A DNA stretch of 43,588 nt from an uncultured Clostridia bacterium (GCA_934271065.1 CAKQQQ010000011.1:1-43588); one strand, 5' to 3'. Shown: positions 23,919 through 32,667, counted from the stretch's first letter. Numbers and translations: made by a program. Notes: a model not told the origin generated them from the letters alone.

Positions 23919-25538
23919 TTACTTTCTCCTTGTAATTTCTTTTTTGTCAATTTCTGTATCGTCGTCATTTGAACCGCCGCCGTCAGGGGCGAACAATGTT
24001 TCGAATTTTAAACCGGCTTTTTTGATTTTTTCCTCTTCAATTTTTCTACGTTCGATAATAGTATCGAAATCCGTCATAATTCCCAAATCTTCCAAAGCCT
24101 GTTCAAAGGTTATCAATCCACCTTTTAATTTTGAAAGAACGGCGTTTACTTCCTTGACCTCGTCAATATGAGGAATTTTCACGCCGACAAACTTCGCTTT
24201 TGTGTATGCGTTATCCAAATAACCGTCGTCGTTTTTGAGTTGTAAATATCTCGGAGCATCGATGTTATTTTTCAAACATTCAAGTTCAAACACTTGTTCG
24301 TAAACGGGTTGATAAAAATAATCAACGATTGTAAATTGACGGTTGTTCAAAAGAATAACTTCGAACATTTTCAACGCCGCTCTCGAAGCCGAGAAATTAT
24401 TCGAGAATTGCATTGTTGCAACCTCAAAAGGAACACCCGACGAAGCACAATTATATTTCATTGAACCGTCGAGAAATTGAGTGTAATTCACGTTTGGACG
24501 TTTAGTGTCAAAAGAATTAAGTTTTTGACCTCTTGGCATGTGAATAAACAAGCCCGAAGCAATTCTTTTTAAAGAATTTTTAAATCTTTCAACTGCTCCC
24601 GGAGTCGTATCGTTTGAAACTTCTCCTCCGATTCCTTGATTTTCAATTAACCTTGAAATCCCCGGAATATTTTTAATCGGATTAACGCCCGAAGATTCTT
24701 TGTCCTGTTCAATCCAAGCGGCAAATTTTGCGTTTATTTCCGCCGCCATAACCTCGGCGTTCGAATATTGACCGATTTTGTGGAGTTTCTGCATTATCGC
24801 CCCAAGAATCGAATAAGCCCTTGTTGAGTTTAATCTCTTAATCCCACAAGGGACAAGCCAAGCAATTAAACGCCCTTTGTTATCTCTTGCGACAATTCGG
24901 TTTTCTTTCCCGTCTTTATCAACTACATAATAGGCAACGGGAGTTTCGTTCTTGTCAATCTCAACGCCGTCAATGATTTTGTTTCCATTGTCTGAATTAA
25001 CTCCCAAAGAGGACTTTACGGATAAACCATTAACGAGTTGGTATTCAAGATTTTTATTTACGATTCGTTTAATAACTAAAATATCACCCGCAATTAAACC
25101 GTTATAATAAACTGTTCTTGCCAAAGCGTGAATATTTTGGTCTTTTGTGATTGAGATGTTTTTGTCGTCCTCAATTAAACTCCAAATTTCTTGAATGTTT
25201 TTCGCAAAATCTTCGGGAATTTGAATGCCGAACATTCTTTTCAACAACCCTCTTAACGGCGTTGGGTGAAGTTTTAACCCCGTACCAACAACAAATTCAA
25301 CCAATCGTAAAATCATCAATCGAGCGAACTCATTTATTGTTACAAGCGTGTAAGCCCTTTGAGCGAGTGTGTAATAATCAACGTCATAAATATAGCCGCA
25401 ATTCAACGCCCCCGGCTCTTGCTCGCCGTCAAAATTTATTCCCCAAAGCGTTCCCGCAGGATAAATCGCCGCTTGTTGTCGCTTTTGAGGACGGTCAAAC
25501 AAAGCCCTTGCCGAGCCACGCAAAAAATCTAAAACCAT
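23919..25538 (-). CDS. Portal protein (lambda gpB family)
   Basis: This 539-aa protein forms the dodecameric ring at the packaging vertex. Segments characteristic of the lambda portal family are the N-terminal helices with YDVDYYTLAQRAYTLVTINEFARLMI, GLKLHP, GVPFEVATMQFSNNFSASRAAL (the conserved FSNNFSA.R motif) and a C-terminal helical barrel region. It lies after the gpW-like gene and before the protease, as in lambda. Confidence 0.93.
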   Translation of the reverse strand: MVLDFLRGSARALFDRPQKRQQAAIYPAGTLWGINFDGEQEPGALNCGYIYDVDYYTLAQRAYTLVTINEFARLMILRLVEFVVGTGLKLHPTPLRGLLKRMFGIQIPEDFAKNIQEIWSLIEDDKNISITKDQNIHALARTVYYNGLIAGDILVIKRIVNKNLEYQLVNGLSVKSSLGVNSDNGNKIIDGVEIDKNETPVAYYVVDKDGKENRIVARDNKGRLIAWLVPCGIKRLNSTRAYSILGAIMQKLHKIGQYSNAEVMAAEINAKFAAWIEQDKESSGVNPIKNIPGISRLIENQGIGGEVSNDTTPGAVERFKNSLKRIASGLFIHMPRGQKLNSFDTKRPNVNYTQFLDGSMKYNCASSGVPFEVATMQFSNNFSASRAALKMFEVILLNNRQFTIVDYFYQPVYEQVFELECLKNNIDAPRYLQLKNDDGYLDNAYTKAKFVGVKIPHIDEVKEVNAVLSKLKGGLITFEQALEDLGIMTDFDTIIERRKIEEEKIKKAGLKFETLFAPDGGGSNDDDTEIDKKEITRRK

Positions 25539-25540
25539 TT

Positions 25541-25798
25541 TTACATAACCCCCATATCTCTAATATATTGACAATGACTGCCCGAACCGTATTCCAATTC
25601 TTCGTTCAAAAGTCGGACATAATGTGTAAGTTGGCTTTGAATTGCTGATAACGAAGCCTGTTGGACAGTTGAAGAACCTTGTCCCGAGTTCAAAGTATAT
25701 TGAACAACGCCCCCCGATTTAATCGCTCGTTTTTGGGCATCTTTTAAAGAAGTAATTATTTCTTTTAATTCTGCCACCGTGTAACCAGTAACGCTCAT
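25541..25798 (-). CDS. Head-tail joining protein gpW-like
   Basis: This 85-aa protein begins MSVTGYTVAELKEIITSLKDAQKRAIKSGG, has a short hairpin region (VVQYTLNSGQGSS) and a C-terminal helix, which is the fold order of lambda gpW. The position between terminase and portal is the lambda one. gpW plugs the portal and makes the site for the tail. Confidence 0.82.
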   Translation of the reverse strand: MSVTGYTVAELKEIITSLKDAQKRAIKSGGVVQYTLNSGQGSSTVQQASLSAIQSQLTHYVRLLNEELEYGSGSHCQYIRDMGVM

Positions 25799-25807
25799 TT
25801 ATCCTCC

Positions 25808-27763
25808 TTAATTTGAGGTTGTCAAACCTCTAATCGCTTTAAGATAATCAAAAACACGTTTCGGGTCGGTATATTCCAAGCCCAAAACATAAATTGAAAA
25901 GTTTTTAATAAACAAATCAGCCGCCGCCAAGTTGTAAACATTCAAGTCAAACGCTTCATTTCGCCCGTGTTGTTTCCATTGGATTTTTATTCCTCCTCCG
26001 GGGGTTACAACCTTAACACGTTGTTCGGTCGATAATTGTCGAAAATATTCGTCCGTGTACGAGTTGGCGAATGTATGCCACCCGTCGGGATAATAGGAAT
26101 CGTTCAACGGTTCTTCTTGCGAAAAGTAACGAGCCAAAGTGTTTTTGTACAAATCAACATAAATTTCAACAAGTGAAATCATTCGATAGTCTTTTATTTC
26201 AGAAACTCGAACTTTTTCTTTCGTTCTTTCGGTTACTCTCAAACCTTTTAACGGCATTATCACGCCGTCGCCAAAGGTTTCGCAAAAATCATAAACGGCA
26301 CTTTGTGTTTCCCCGTCGCCGGAGTCAACAAGTTGTATGTCAACTTTTCTTCCGTCAGTAAAAACCTCGTCTTTAATTGCTCGAAATTGTTGCCAACAAG
26401 AATCGTAAATATCCATTGGGTTTCCGTAAAAAACACGATGGTCGATACCCCAACAACGGAATCGGTCGCCGTAAGCCTTAATTTCGGCTTCAATACGGTT
26501 ATGTTGAACGTCGGCGGCACAAGTCATAAAAAGAGCTTCTTTTGGAACAATGTTTTTGTTTCTTCTATCGTCCCTCAATCTGTGAACTTGTTGATATTCG
26601 ATGTTTCCCTCTCGTTGTTCGAATGGCAAGCCCAAATCCAAATTGTAAAAAACTTGAAGTTTTTGAGGGTCTTTGCCGGCTTCAATAAACCTTTGAACAA
26701 TTCTCCACCAAGGGCGAGTTTGTGAATATAACGCCGAAATATGGTAAGAAGTAAAAAGAGGGACTTTTGAATGTGCCGTTGGTCGCCATTCGCCTTTTTG
26801 CTCAATCGAGCGTTTGAAGTGGTCTTTGAACTCCCCTCCACAATGTTTGCAACGGTAACAAACAGAAGAATAATCGCCCGATTGACATTGTTCGGCGTTG
26901 AACATTACGCCGTAAGGTTTTGTTTTTGTTTGGTTTTTACCTTTTACAACGGCTCTTTCGTCTGAATATAAGCCCCCGTCGGCTTGATAAAAAACGAGTT
27001 CTTGCATTTCACCGCAAATCGGACAAGGAACATAAAATTTTCTTTGGTCGCCTTTGAGAAAATAAGCGTAAATTTTTGAATTATGTTTCAATGCCGGAGT
27101 TGAGTTGTAACAAATTTTTCGCCCAAGTTCCGAATAAGAATCGGTTCTACTTGTTACAATTTGAATCGGGTCGCCCTCTTGCCCTACTTTGTCAGGGTAG
27201 CCGTCCAATTCGTCAAGCAACGCTTTTTTAATATGCGTTGAACGGAGTTCTTTTGGGTTGTTTGCTGAAACAAATTTTAAAAAACCACCTTTAAATTCAA
27301 TAAGAGCCGCAGTGTCGCCTGTTCTTCTTGAATTTTTATTGTCGGTTTCGGCAGTGATTCTACTTCTTAAATTTGAATTATCAATCAAGCCGTCAATTTT
27401 AATTTTTTTATATTCTTCGGCTTGGTCTTTATTCGGAAAAACAAACATCATCGGACACGGGTCAAGGTCAAGCGAATAACCGATTATGTTTTCAATTACG
27501 GAAGTTGTAAGCCCAAGTTGAACGCCTTTCATAATTGCGACTTCTTGCGTTGGGTCGTTTTTTGAAAATCTGTCAGCGATTTCTCTACAATACGGAGCGT
27601 TGTCAAAATCAAATAAACCGCTACGCCCCGAAGCCTTTGAATCCAAATAACGATTCAATTCCGCCCATTCTGAAACAGATATTAACGTATTATTCGGAAT
27701 CAACGCAGAAACGATTGCAAAAATTTTATCAATTTGAACATCTTTACTTAATGTCGTTGTCAT
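25808..27763 (-). CDS. Terminase large subunit (lambda gpA / GpA family)
   Basis: This 651-aa DNA packaging motor has an ATPase part with an atypical Walker A KGVQLGLTTS (residues 79-88) and Walker B ALLDELDGYP (acidic pair 184-185). Two CxxC pairs (CPICGE, and CYRCKHCGGEF) are the zinc site found in this family. The C-terminal nuclease domain has CAADVQHNRIEAE and LVDSGDGE with candidate metal-binding acids. Length is normal. Its start overlaps the end of the small subunit gene by 20 bases. Confidence 0.94.
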   Translation of the reverse strand: MTTTLSKDVQIDKIFAIVSALIPNNTLISVSEWAELNRYLDSKASGRSGLFDFDNAPYCREIADRFSKNDPTQEVAIMKGVQLGLTTSVIENIIGYSLDLDPCPMMFVFPNKDQAEEYKKIKIDGLIDNSNLRSRITAETDNKNSRRTGDTAALIEFKGGFLKFVSANNPKELRSTHIKKALLDELDGYPDKVGQEGDPIQIVTSRTDSYSELGRKICYNSTPALKHNSKIYAYFLKGDQRKFYVPCPICGEMQELVFYQADGGLYSDERAVVKGKNQTKTKPYGVMFNAEQCQSGDYSSVCYRCKHCGGEFKDHFKRSIEQKGEWRPTAHSKVPLFTSYHISALYSQTRPWWRIVQRFIEAGKDPQKLQVFYNLDLGLPFEQREGNIEYQQVHRLRDDRRNKNIVPKEALFMTCAADVQHNRIEAEIKAYGDRFRCWGIDHRVFYGNPMDIYDSCWQQFRAIKDEVFTDGRKVDIQLVDSGDGETQSAVYDFCETFGDGVIMPLKGLRVTERTKEKVRVSEIKDYRMISLVEIYVDLYKNTLARYFSQEEPLNDSYYPDGWHTFANSYTDEYFRQLSTEQRVKVVTPGGGIKIQWKQHGRNEAFDLNVYNLAAADLFIKNFSIYVLGLEYTDPKRVFDYLKAIRGLTTSN

Positions 27764-28337
27764 AGTTGCCCTCGTAATACTTCTTTGTTGCAGTTTTTGC
27801 CGAAGTCAAACCGAGTTTAAGGGTTGATGTGATTTTTTGAGTCAAAAATTCAACAATTATTTCTTTTGGTTGTTCTTCTGATTGCACAATTTTTATCAAA
27901 TCGCCGGCGTAAATATTCGGAAGTTCGGTCAAGTTTTTAATCATATCCGAGAAAATCTCTTGAATACATCTGTTCAAAACTTCCGTTTCAATAACTTCGT
28001 TTTGTTCTTTTGCGATTTTTAAACGCATCAATTCGGAACGCTGTCGCTTTTCGTCCAAACGAGCGTTCAACAAATCAATACTTAACGCAATTTCATCGGC
28101 TGATTTTTGGTTCTTTTTTGTTTTTATTTCCTCAACAACTTTTTCTTTGGTTTGTTTGTTTTGTTGCTTTTTGATTCTCTCTTCACGCTTCGTGCAATAC
28201 GGAATATTGTATTCGTCGCTCGTGTCAATCATTCCGTCTTTATTAAGCCGAATTTTCTTTTCTCGAATAATCCGACAAACGCCCGATTGTGAATTGAAAT
28301 TATATTGTTTCTCGAACTCTTCTTTCGTTAAAATCAT
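27744..28337 (-). CDS. Probable terminase small subunit
   Basis: This 197-aa protein is directly upstream of and overlaps the large subunit. The N-terminus (MILTKEEFEKQYNFNSQSGVCRIIREKKIRLNKDG) looks like a winged-helix or Nu1-type DNA-binding unit. A basic coiled coil and a helical C-terminal part follow. It would recognise the packaging start site. The family is not certain from sequence alone. Confidence 0.75.
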   Translation of the reverse strand: MILTKEEFEKQYNFNSQSGVCRIIREKKIRLNKDGMIDTSDEYNIPYCTKREERIKKQQNKQTKEKVVEEIKTKKNQKSADEIALSIDLLNARLDEKRQRSELMRLKIAKEQNEVIETEVLNRCIQEIFSDMIKNLTELPNIYAGDLIKIVQSEEQPKEIIVEFLTQKITSTLKLGLTSAKTATKKYYEGNYDNDIK

Positions 28338-28344
28338 TATTAAA

Positions 28345-28375
28345 AATTCCCCGGAACAATAACGAACGGGGAATT
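28345..28375 (-). terminator. Terminator between the 264-aa gene and the terminase operon
   Basis: An 8-bp stem (aattcccc / ggggaatt) with a 15-base loop is followed on the minus strand by TTTTT. It would stop the early transcript before the packaging genes, so the late genes need antitermination or a promoter close to 28340. Confidence 0.7.
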
Positions 28376-28388
28376 GTTCACTATTGCT

Positions 28389-29183
28389 CTAATTTTTTAA
28401 TTTTTTTGACATTTCTTTCGCTAACCTTTTCTCGGCTTCGTCCACATAAAATTCACCCATTTTCGGAACTATTTTGTCCGTTGCCGGTTTTAACATTGGT
28501 CGTTCTTTTAATTTTTGGGCTTTATCTTTGAATGGATAAAGCAACTTCGCCGATTTTCCGGCAATAACTTTTTTACCCTTTTTATTGATTTTTGTTCCTG
28601 TATCTTTGAATTGAAAAATACCGAATTTATGTCCCGATGTTGGCTTGTCGGGAATGAAGTTTATTGTTTTATGGGTACTATGAACAACGGCGATTGCTTG
28701 GGCAAATTGTTTCCCTGTGTTGCCTTTTACCGGGTGAGCCGCAATTTGTTCGATTTTTTTAGCGTTTACACGGCTAATCAAATTTTCTTTTTGAACAAAC
28801 TTTTTATAACTTCCACCACGAGCGAATTTTGTCGCTTTTAAGGTGAATTTCCCTTTTGCTCTTAATGTTGCCCCCTCCTCTTGCTTTTGGAGTTGGTCGG
28901 TCGGCTTATTGTATGTTTTCGCCTGTTGCCCTACATAAGAAGCCATTTTGTCAACGTCTTTTTCTTTGTAAGGGGCTTTTTCATAGTGAACGGATTTTAA
29001 AACGATGTTTGATTTTCCTCCACGAATCGTCAAGGAAGATTTAACATTTTTCTTGTAAATAACGCTTGTTTCAAACGCCGCCTTTGAAAGAGTTGAACGA
29101 ACCGTGTCCGGGTAAGCGTATTTTGCAACATTTTTTAAATTTTCCGTGTACTGTTTTAAATCCTTGTCGTCAACTTCAAACAT
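28389..29183 (-). CDS. Possible HK97-gp10-like tail/neck component
   Basis: This 264-aa basic protein begins FEVDDKDLKQYTENLKNVAKYAYPDTVRSTLSKAAFETS and contains GKFTLKATKFARGG and a C-terminal helix rich in Lys and Glu. The N-terminal pattern (helical region before a beta region with a conserved KSS/KRG type segment) recalls gp10/minor tail family proteins such as gpZ. The location upstream of terminase, behind its own terminator, is not the standard one for a tail completion protein, so the call is weak. Confidence 0.4.
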   Translation of the reverse strand: MFEVDDKDLKQYTENLKNVAKYAYPDTVRSTLSKAAFETSVIYKKNVKSSLTIRGGKSNIVLKSVHYEKAPYKEKDVDKMASYVGQQAKTYNKPTDQLQKQEEGATLRAKGKFTLKATKFARGGSYKKFVQKENLISRVNAKKIEQIAAHPVKGNTGKQFAQAIAVVHSTHKTINFIPDKPTSGHKFGIFQFKDTGTKINKKGKKVIAGKSAKLLYPFKDKAQKLKERPMLKPATDKIVPKMGEFYVDEAEKRLAKEMSKKLKN

Positions 29184-29185
29184 TT

Positions 29186-29870
29186 TTAAAACTCCGTAAA
29201 TAGTCGCATTTGTGCTTGGGCTTCTTTTAACCGTTCAACACTTTTTTTGAAATATTCCTCGTCCTTTTCAATAGCGATAAAATCAATCCCCAAATTATGA
29301 CAAGCGACGGCAGTTGTTCCACTACCCGAAAAGAAATCTGCTACTAGAAGCCCCCCCCCCCGCAACTCTCGGCATGCAATCCCGAAGAATCGTTTCAAAT
29401 AATTTGAGGGGCTTTTGTGTTGGGTGAAATCTGAATTTGTTTTCGGTTTTATCGTCGTTTATAAAACCTTGTTGAATAAATGTTATTTTCTTTGTAACTG
29501 CTTTGAAACTTGTCCAAATAAGTTCACATTGTGAAAAATTATTTTGGAGTTGTAAACTTCCGATTTTATCCCAAACAATCCACGCTTTCGTCGGTTTTAA
29601 AAATTCCGTAAAATAATTTCCACCGAATATAATTTGATTTTTTGAAACTCGTTCCATTTCATCAAAATATGTCTTTTCGGGAATTGAATCGTCCCAACTC
29701 TTTTTTAATAATTCTTTTGGCTTTACGCCTAAACCGTACGAACCACCGTCGCAACTTATACCATAGGGAGGGTCGGTCAAAACTAAATCAATACACTTGT
29801 CGGGAAGTTGTTTTAAGATTTCCAACGAATCGCCAAGAGTGATTTTATTTTTTAATTTTTCCAAAATCAT
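29186..29870 (-). pseudogene. Phase-variable DNA methyltransferase 1 (out of frame as sequenced)
   Basis: This is a beta-class amino-methyltransferase (N6-adenine or N4-cytosine). The first frame (29870 to 29322) has GDSLEILKQLPDKC and the catalytic DPPYG motif and ends early. The second frame (to 29186) has the AdoMet site FFSGSGTT and ends QAQMRLF, like its intact neighbour. The break is exactly at a run of 11 G (29351-29361). With 10 G the frame reads VAGGGLLVADFFSGSG and gives a 227-aa protein, close to the 225-aa paralogue. The gene is best read as switched off by slippage, not decayed. A base error in the assembly at the run is the other explanation. Confidence 0.88.
29351..29361 (-). 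repeat. Poly-G tract (11) in methyltransferase 1
   Basis: Eleven G on the coding strand lie four codons before the AdoMet-binding FSGSG motif. The gene would be in frame at 7, 10 or 13 G. It is the longest homopolymer I noticed in the window. Confidence 0.9.
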
Positions 29871-30544
29871 AAAAGCCCTCGAAATAGTTTCATTTGTGCT
29901 TGAACATCTTGAAGCCGTTTGACCGAATCTTCATAATGTTTCAAATTCTTCTCAACGCTGATAAAAGGAATGCCCAAATTATAACAAGCAATAGCAACGC
30001 TACCCGAACCCGAAAAACAATCCAAAACAACGCCCTTTGAATCTTTAACATAATAATCTCTCAAAATTCGCTCCATAAGTTTAACGGGCTTTTGGGTCGG
30101 GTGAATACGAATTTCTTTATTCTTCATATCCTCTTGAATCATTCCGTTCCAAACGAACGAATATTTTCTTATTGCCGAGCCAAAAGAAGTCCACGCCAAT
30201 TCACAATCGGCATAGTTGCCTGTATTTTGTTTATCCCAAACAATCCAACACGGCGAATTTTTATTGATATTTTCAACCATAAAATTTCCGCCGAATATGA
30301 TTTGATTCTTTGAAATCCGAAACATCTCTTGAAAATAAATCGGGTCGGGAATTTTGTCGTCCCAATCGCTTTTCCCGTAATCTTTAACAACGCCTTTGTT
30401 CGAACTGCCAATCGTTCCACGCCTTGACATCTTTTCGCCATAGGGGGGGTCGGTCAATATTAACTCAATACATTTGTCGGGAAGTTCCCTCATTATATCT
30501 AAGCAATCGCCGTGCGTGATTTTGTTCAAATATTTTTCAATCAT
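29867..30544 (-). CDS. DNA methyltransferase 2 (beta-class, intact)
   Basis: This 225-aa protein has the motif order of beta-class enzymes: TDPPYG (catalytic, about residue 33) first, target-binding region in the middle, then VVLDCFSGSGSVA (AdoMet binding, about 180). The enzyme methylates adenine N6 or cytosine N4 in DNA, which may protect phage DNA from restriction or alter host methylation. Its ends overlap the genes on either side by 4 bases, so the three methyltransferases form one unit. The DPPY codons contain a run of 7 identical bases (30443-30449), a mild slippage risk inside the catalytic motif. No partner endonuclease gene is visible. Confidence 0.92.
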   Translation of the reverse strand: MIEKYLNKITHGDCLDIMRELPDKCIELILTDPPYGEKMSRRGTIGSSNKGVVKDYGKSDWDDKIPDPIYFQEMFRISKNQIIFGGNFMVENINKNSPCWIVWDKQNTGNYADCELAWTSFGSAIRKYSFVWNGMIQEDMKNKEIRIHPTQKPVKLMERILRDYYVKDSKGVVLDCFSGSGSVAIACYNLGIPFISVEKNLKHYEDSVKRLQDVQAQMKLFRGLL

Positions 30545-31223
30545 AAAATAAACAAACTTTGTTGAGCCGTTTCATTATTAAAACGGTCAAGACTTTTTCT
30601 GTAATAATTTTTGTCTTTTTCTATTGCTACAAAATTTCTATTCAAACGCTTACAAGCAATAGCAGTTGTTCCAGAGCCGGAAAAACAATCAAGAATCAAA
30701 TCACCCTCAATAGAAGAATGTTTTATAATTTGCTCAATTAAATATAAACCTTTTTGATGTGGGTGAGTTTCATTGTCGTGCTGAACGTGTTGCATTTTTA
30801 AAACATTTGAAAAATTGTTTAAATTGTATTTTGGCGTTCCCTTTTCTAAAACCAAACAATACTCACTTTGATTCCTAAATCCATAACCAAGCCCGAAATT
30901 GTTTTTAACGATACATATTAGCATTCTAATATTGAAATCTGTTTCGGATTCAATAAAATTTCTTAATTTGTGTTCGAATTTCCAATTCGTAAATAAATAA
31001 CAACTTTTGTTGGGTTTAAGAACTTTATACAACAACGGTAAAATTTTATAATTTATCGATTCGTCCTCGTTGTTTAAAATCGTTTTACCGTTGCGACCGT
31101 AACCAATCCCGTCGCCATAGGGAGGGTCGGTTACAATTAAATCAAAGGCTTCTATAAGCCCCCCCCCGCAAGTATCGTCAAACTGTCGCCGAGAGTGATT
31201 TTGTTTTTTAATTTTTCTAACAT
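30541..31223 (-). pseudogene. Phase-variable DNA methyltransferase 3 (out of frame as sequenced)
   Basis: From the ATG at 31223 the frame reads MLEKLKNKITLGDSLTILAGGGL and then stops. After a run of 9 G (31159-31167) another frame gives IEAFDLIVTDPPYG and continues through LILDCFSGSGTTAIAC to the end at 30541. Ten G would join them into a 227-aa beta-class methyltransferase. As sequenced only a 23-residue peptide is made. The part from about 31035 alone lacks the catalytic motif. The start lies 2 bases from the stop of the 159-aa gene. Confidence 0.88.
31159..31167 (-). repeat. Poly-G tract (9) in methyltransferase 3
   Basis: Nine G on the coding strand lie at codons about 19-22, a dozen residues before the catalytic DPPY. 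Compared with the paralogue the tract replaces the KQLPDKC segment. In frame at 7, 10 or 13 G. Confidence 0.9.
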
Positions 31224-31224
31224 T

Positions 31225-31704
31225 TTAAATTTTTTCCGTTTTAATCGGGCAAACAATTTTCAAACCCGCATCTTCGGTTTCGTCGATGTATCTCGGAACT
31301 TGTGAAACGCCGTCCAAAGATTTTCCGTAAACCCAAGGAATTTTTTTTGATTGTTTGCCGTCTGCTTTTGGTTTAAACGGGTTCGGCAAATCAACGCAAT
31401 CGTATAAAGGCGAACGCCTGTCAAATATTTCGTCGGCTTTTTTACCTCGTACAATTTTTGATTCGTCCCAATCTTGGAATCGTCCGTTTGCTTTTGAATA
31501 GAACAAAAATCGCAAAACATAATGTTTACAAACGGGACAAACGCTCAAAAGCAAAATTTCTCTTTTAATTAAACGCCCGTCGGATAATTTTTTTTTGAAA
31601 AATTTGTTGCCGTTTCTCAACTTGAAACATTCAATATATTCATAACTCTTTGTGCAAGTTTTGACTTCGTAACTGCAACAATCCAAGATTACAACACTTT
31701 TCAT
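31225..31704 (-). CDS. Unrecognised 159-aa protein with a cysteine pair
   Basis: The ATG at 31704 follows GGGAGAAGAG. The protein has a CPVCKHY pair near residue 56 and further cysteines at the N-terminus (DCCSYEVKTC), so a zinc site is likely. The second half is polar with PFKPKADGKQSKK. It leads the methyltransferase operon, which suggests a linked role in DNA modification or its control, but nothing shows this directly. Confidence 0.55.
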   Translation of the reverse strand: MKSVVILDCCSYEVKTCTKSYEYIECFKLRNGNKFFKKKLSDGRLIKREILLLSVCPVCKHYVLRFLFYSKANGRFQDWDESKIVRGKKADEIFDRRSPLYDCVDLPNPFKPKADGKQSKKIPWVYGKSLDGVSQVPRYIDETEDAGLKIVCPIKTEKI

Positions 31705-31977
31705 CTCTTCTCCCTGTTTATTGAAAGCGAGAAAATTTTTGAGAGCGTTTGTCTTTATTCAGAAAGGAGGCTCGATTATGTTTGAAAAATCGCATTTATG
31801 TTAAGTTTTACGCTTCGCTCTCAAATTCTCGCAACGGAGGACAAAGACAAAAAGACTTCCGTCCCCGTTTGACTCGGTAGCGTTCCCGATTGAACTAACC
31901 TGTCAACACATTACACATTACAGAAAATTTTTTACGAATATAATGGCAAAATTGCGACTATTTTTAAAACACGAAAA
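31705..31977. other. Non-coding region upstream of the methyltransferase operon
   Basis: This gap has several unexplained signals. A long imperfect inverted repeat pairs about 31729-31750 (gcgaga...gagagcg) with about 31815-31832 (cgctctcaaattctcgc). A perfect Shine-Dalgarno AAAGGAGG (31763-31770, plus strand) precedes a nine-codon frame ATG...TAA at 31778-31804. A minus-strand TTGACA lies at 31906-31901. The promoter for the 31704 gene is expected here. A regulatory RNA or leader is possible. Confidence 0.45.
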
Positions 31978-32007
31978 AGGCATGCCGTTTCTGCGTTTGG
32001 CATGCCT
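31978..32007 (-). terminator. Terminator at the end of the early gene block
   Basis: A 9-bp stem (aggcatgcc / ggcatgcct) with a 12-base loop is followed on the minus strand by TTTTTCG. It lies 34 bases after the stop of the HTH gene, so the methyltransferase operon must be transcribed from its own promoter. Confidence 0.8.
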
Positions 32008-32040
32008 GTCGATAAATTTTTATAATTTTTAAAATGTAAC

Positions 32041-32334
32041 TCATTTTGTGCATTTTTGCATTCGTCGTCTGCGTTTCGGTTGGGTCGCAAAATTGCGACT
32101 TTTTAAAATTTTTCGTACGTTTTCTATGTGGGCGTTGAGTTTCGCCAATTCTTTATCAACATAAATATTGACAATTTCTTTCGTTGTGTTCACTCCGTAC
32201 TCTTCTCTAAGTTCCTCATAAACTTTTCTTACAGTTCCCACCGAATACCCAAGAATTGAAGCAATTTCATCGGTTGGAATATTCTGCAACATCAAACTAA
32301 TAATTTTATCTTTGGTTTCTTTACTAACGCCCAT
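32041..32334 (-). CDS. Small helix-turn-helix protein
   Basis: This 97-aa protein has an HTH near residues 8-38 (DKIISLMLQNIPTDEIASILGYSVGTVRKVYEEL), of the kind found in phage regulators, and a basic C-terminus (KRRRRMQK). It ends the early block before a terminator. A 14-base direct repeat, gcaaaattgcgact, lies at its 3' end (32087-32100) and again at 31946-31959. The repeat contains the inverted half-sites GCAA and TTGC and might be its operator. Confidence 0.65.
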   Translation of the reverse strand: MGVSKETKDKIISLMLQNIPTDEIASILGYSVGTVRKVYEELREEYGVNTTKEIVNIYVDKELAKLNAHIENVRKILKSRNFATQPKRRRRMQKCTK

Positions 32335-32337
32335 TTT

Positions 32338-32667
32338 TTACCCCTCTTTCGGTTCTTCAACTACTACTTCAAATAATTCGCCAACCGATTCTGCGTACAA
32401 TATGGCGTTTTCTTCGTTTTGTTTCCTCAATGTTGAAAACATAATGTTTTTGTCGCCTATGAACAAAAGCAACATATAAGTTTCTTCGGGCTTTATATCG
32501 TAATATCGCCCGTCGTCCCTTATCGAATCCCAACCCGTAAAGTCGGGATATTTCTTCAACAACATTTCGCCCGAAATATCTTGAATCACCATAACCAAGC
32601 GTGCATGCTTTTGATTATGTAATTTCGGATAATGATTGTCGAATCTGATTTTCGCTAATTCTGACAT
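32338..32667 (-). CDS. Unrecognised 109-aa early protein
   Basis: The start overlaps the end of the preceding gene by 13 bases with GGAAG upstream. The product is soluble with a hydrophobic strand pair (ETYMLLLFIGDKNIMF). No motif is known to me. Confidence 0.55.
   Translation of the reverse strand: MSELAKIRFDNHYPKLHNQKHARLVMVIQDISGEMLLKKYPDFTGWDSIRDDGRYYDIKPEETYMLLLFIGDKNIMFSTLRKQNEENAILYAESVGELFEVVVEEPKEG

Noticed and set aside
29186..29398. Separate short gene with an FSGSG motif
   Set aside because: It is the C-terminal half of methyltransferase 1 displaced by the poly-G tract. It has no start signal of its own.
30443..30449. Run of 7 identical bases in the DPPY codons of methyltransferase 2
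   Set aside because: It is explained by two CCC proline codons after GAC. It is shorter than the other tracts and the gene is intact, so no phase variation is claimed.
31871..31905. tRNA-like sequence (minus strand GTTAGTTCAATCGGG) in the 31705-31977 gap
   Set aside because: The loop resembles a T-loop, but no acceptor, D or anticodon arms can be built around it.
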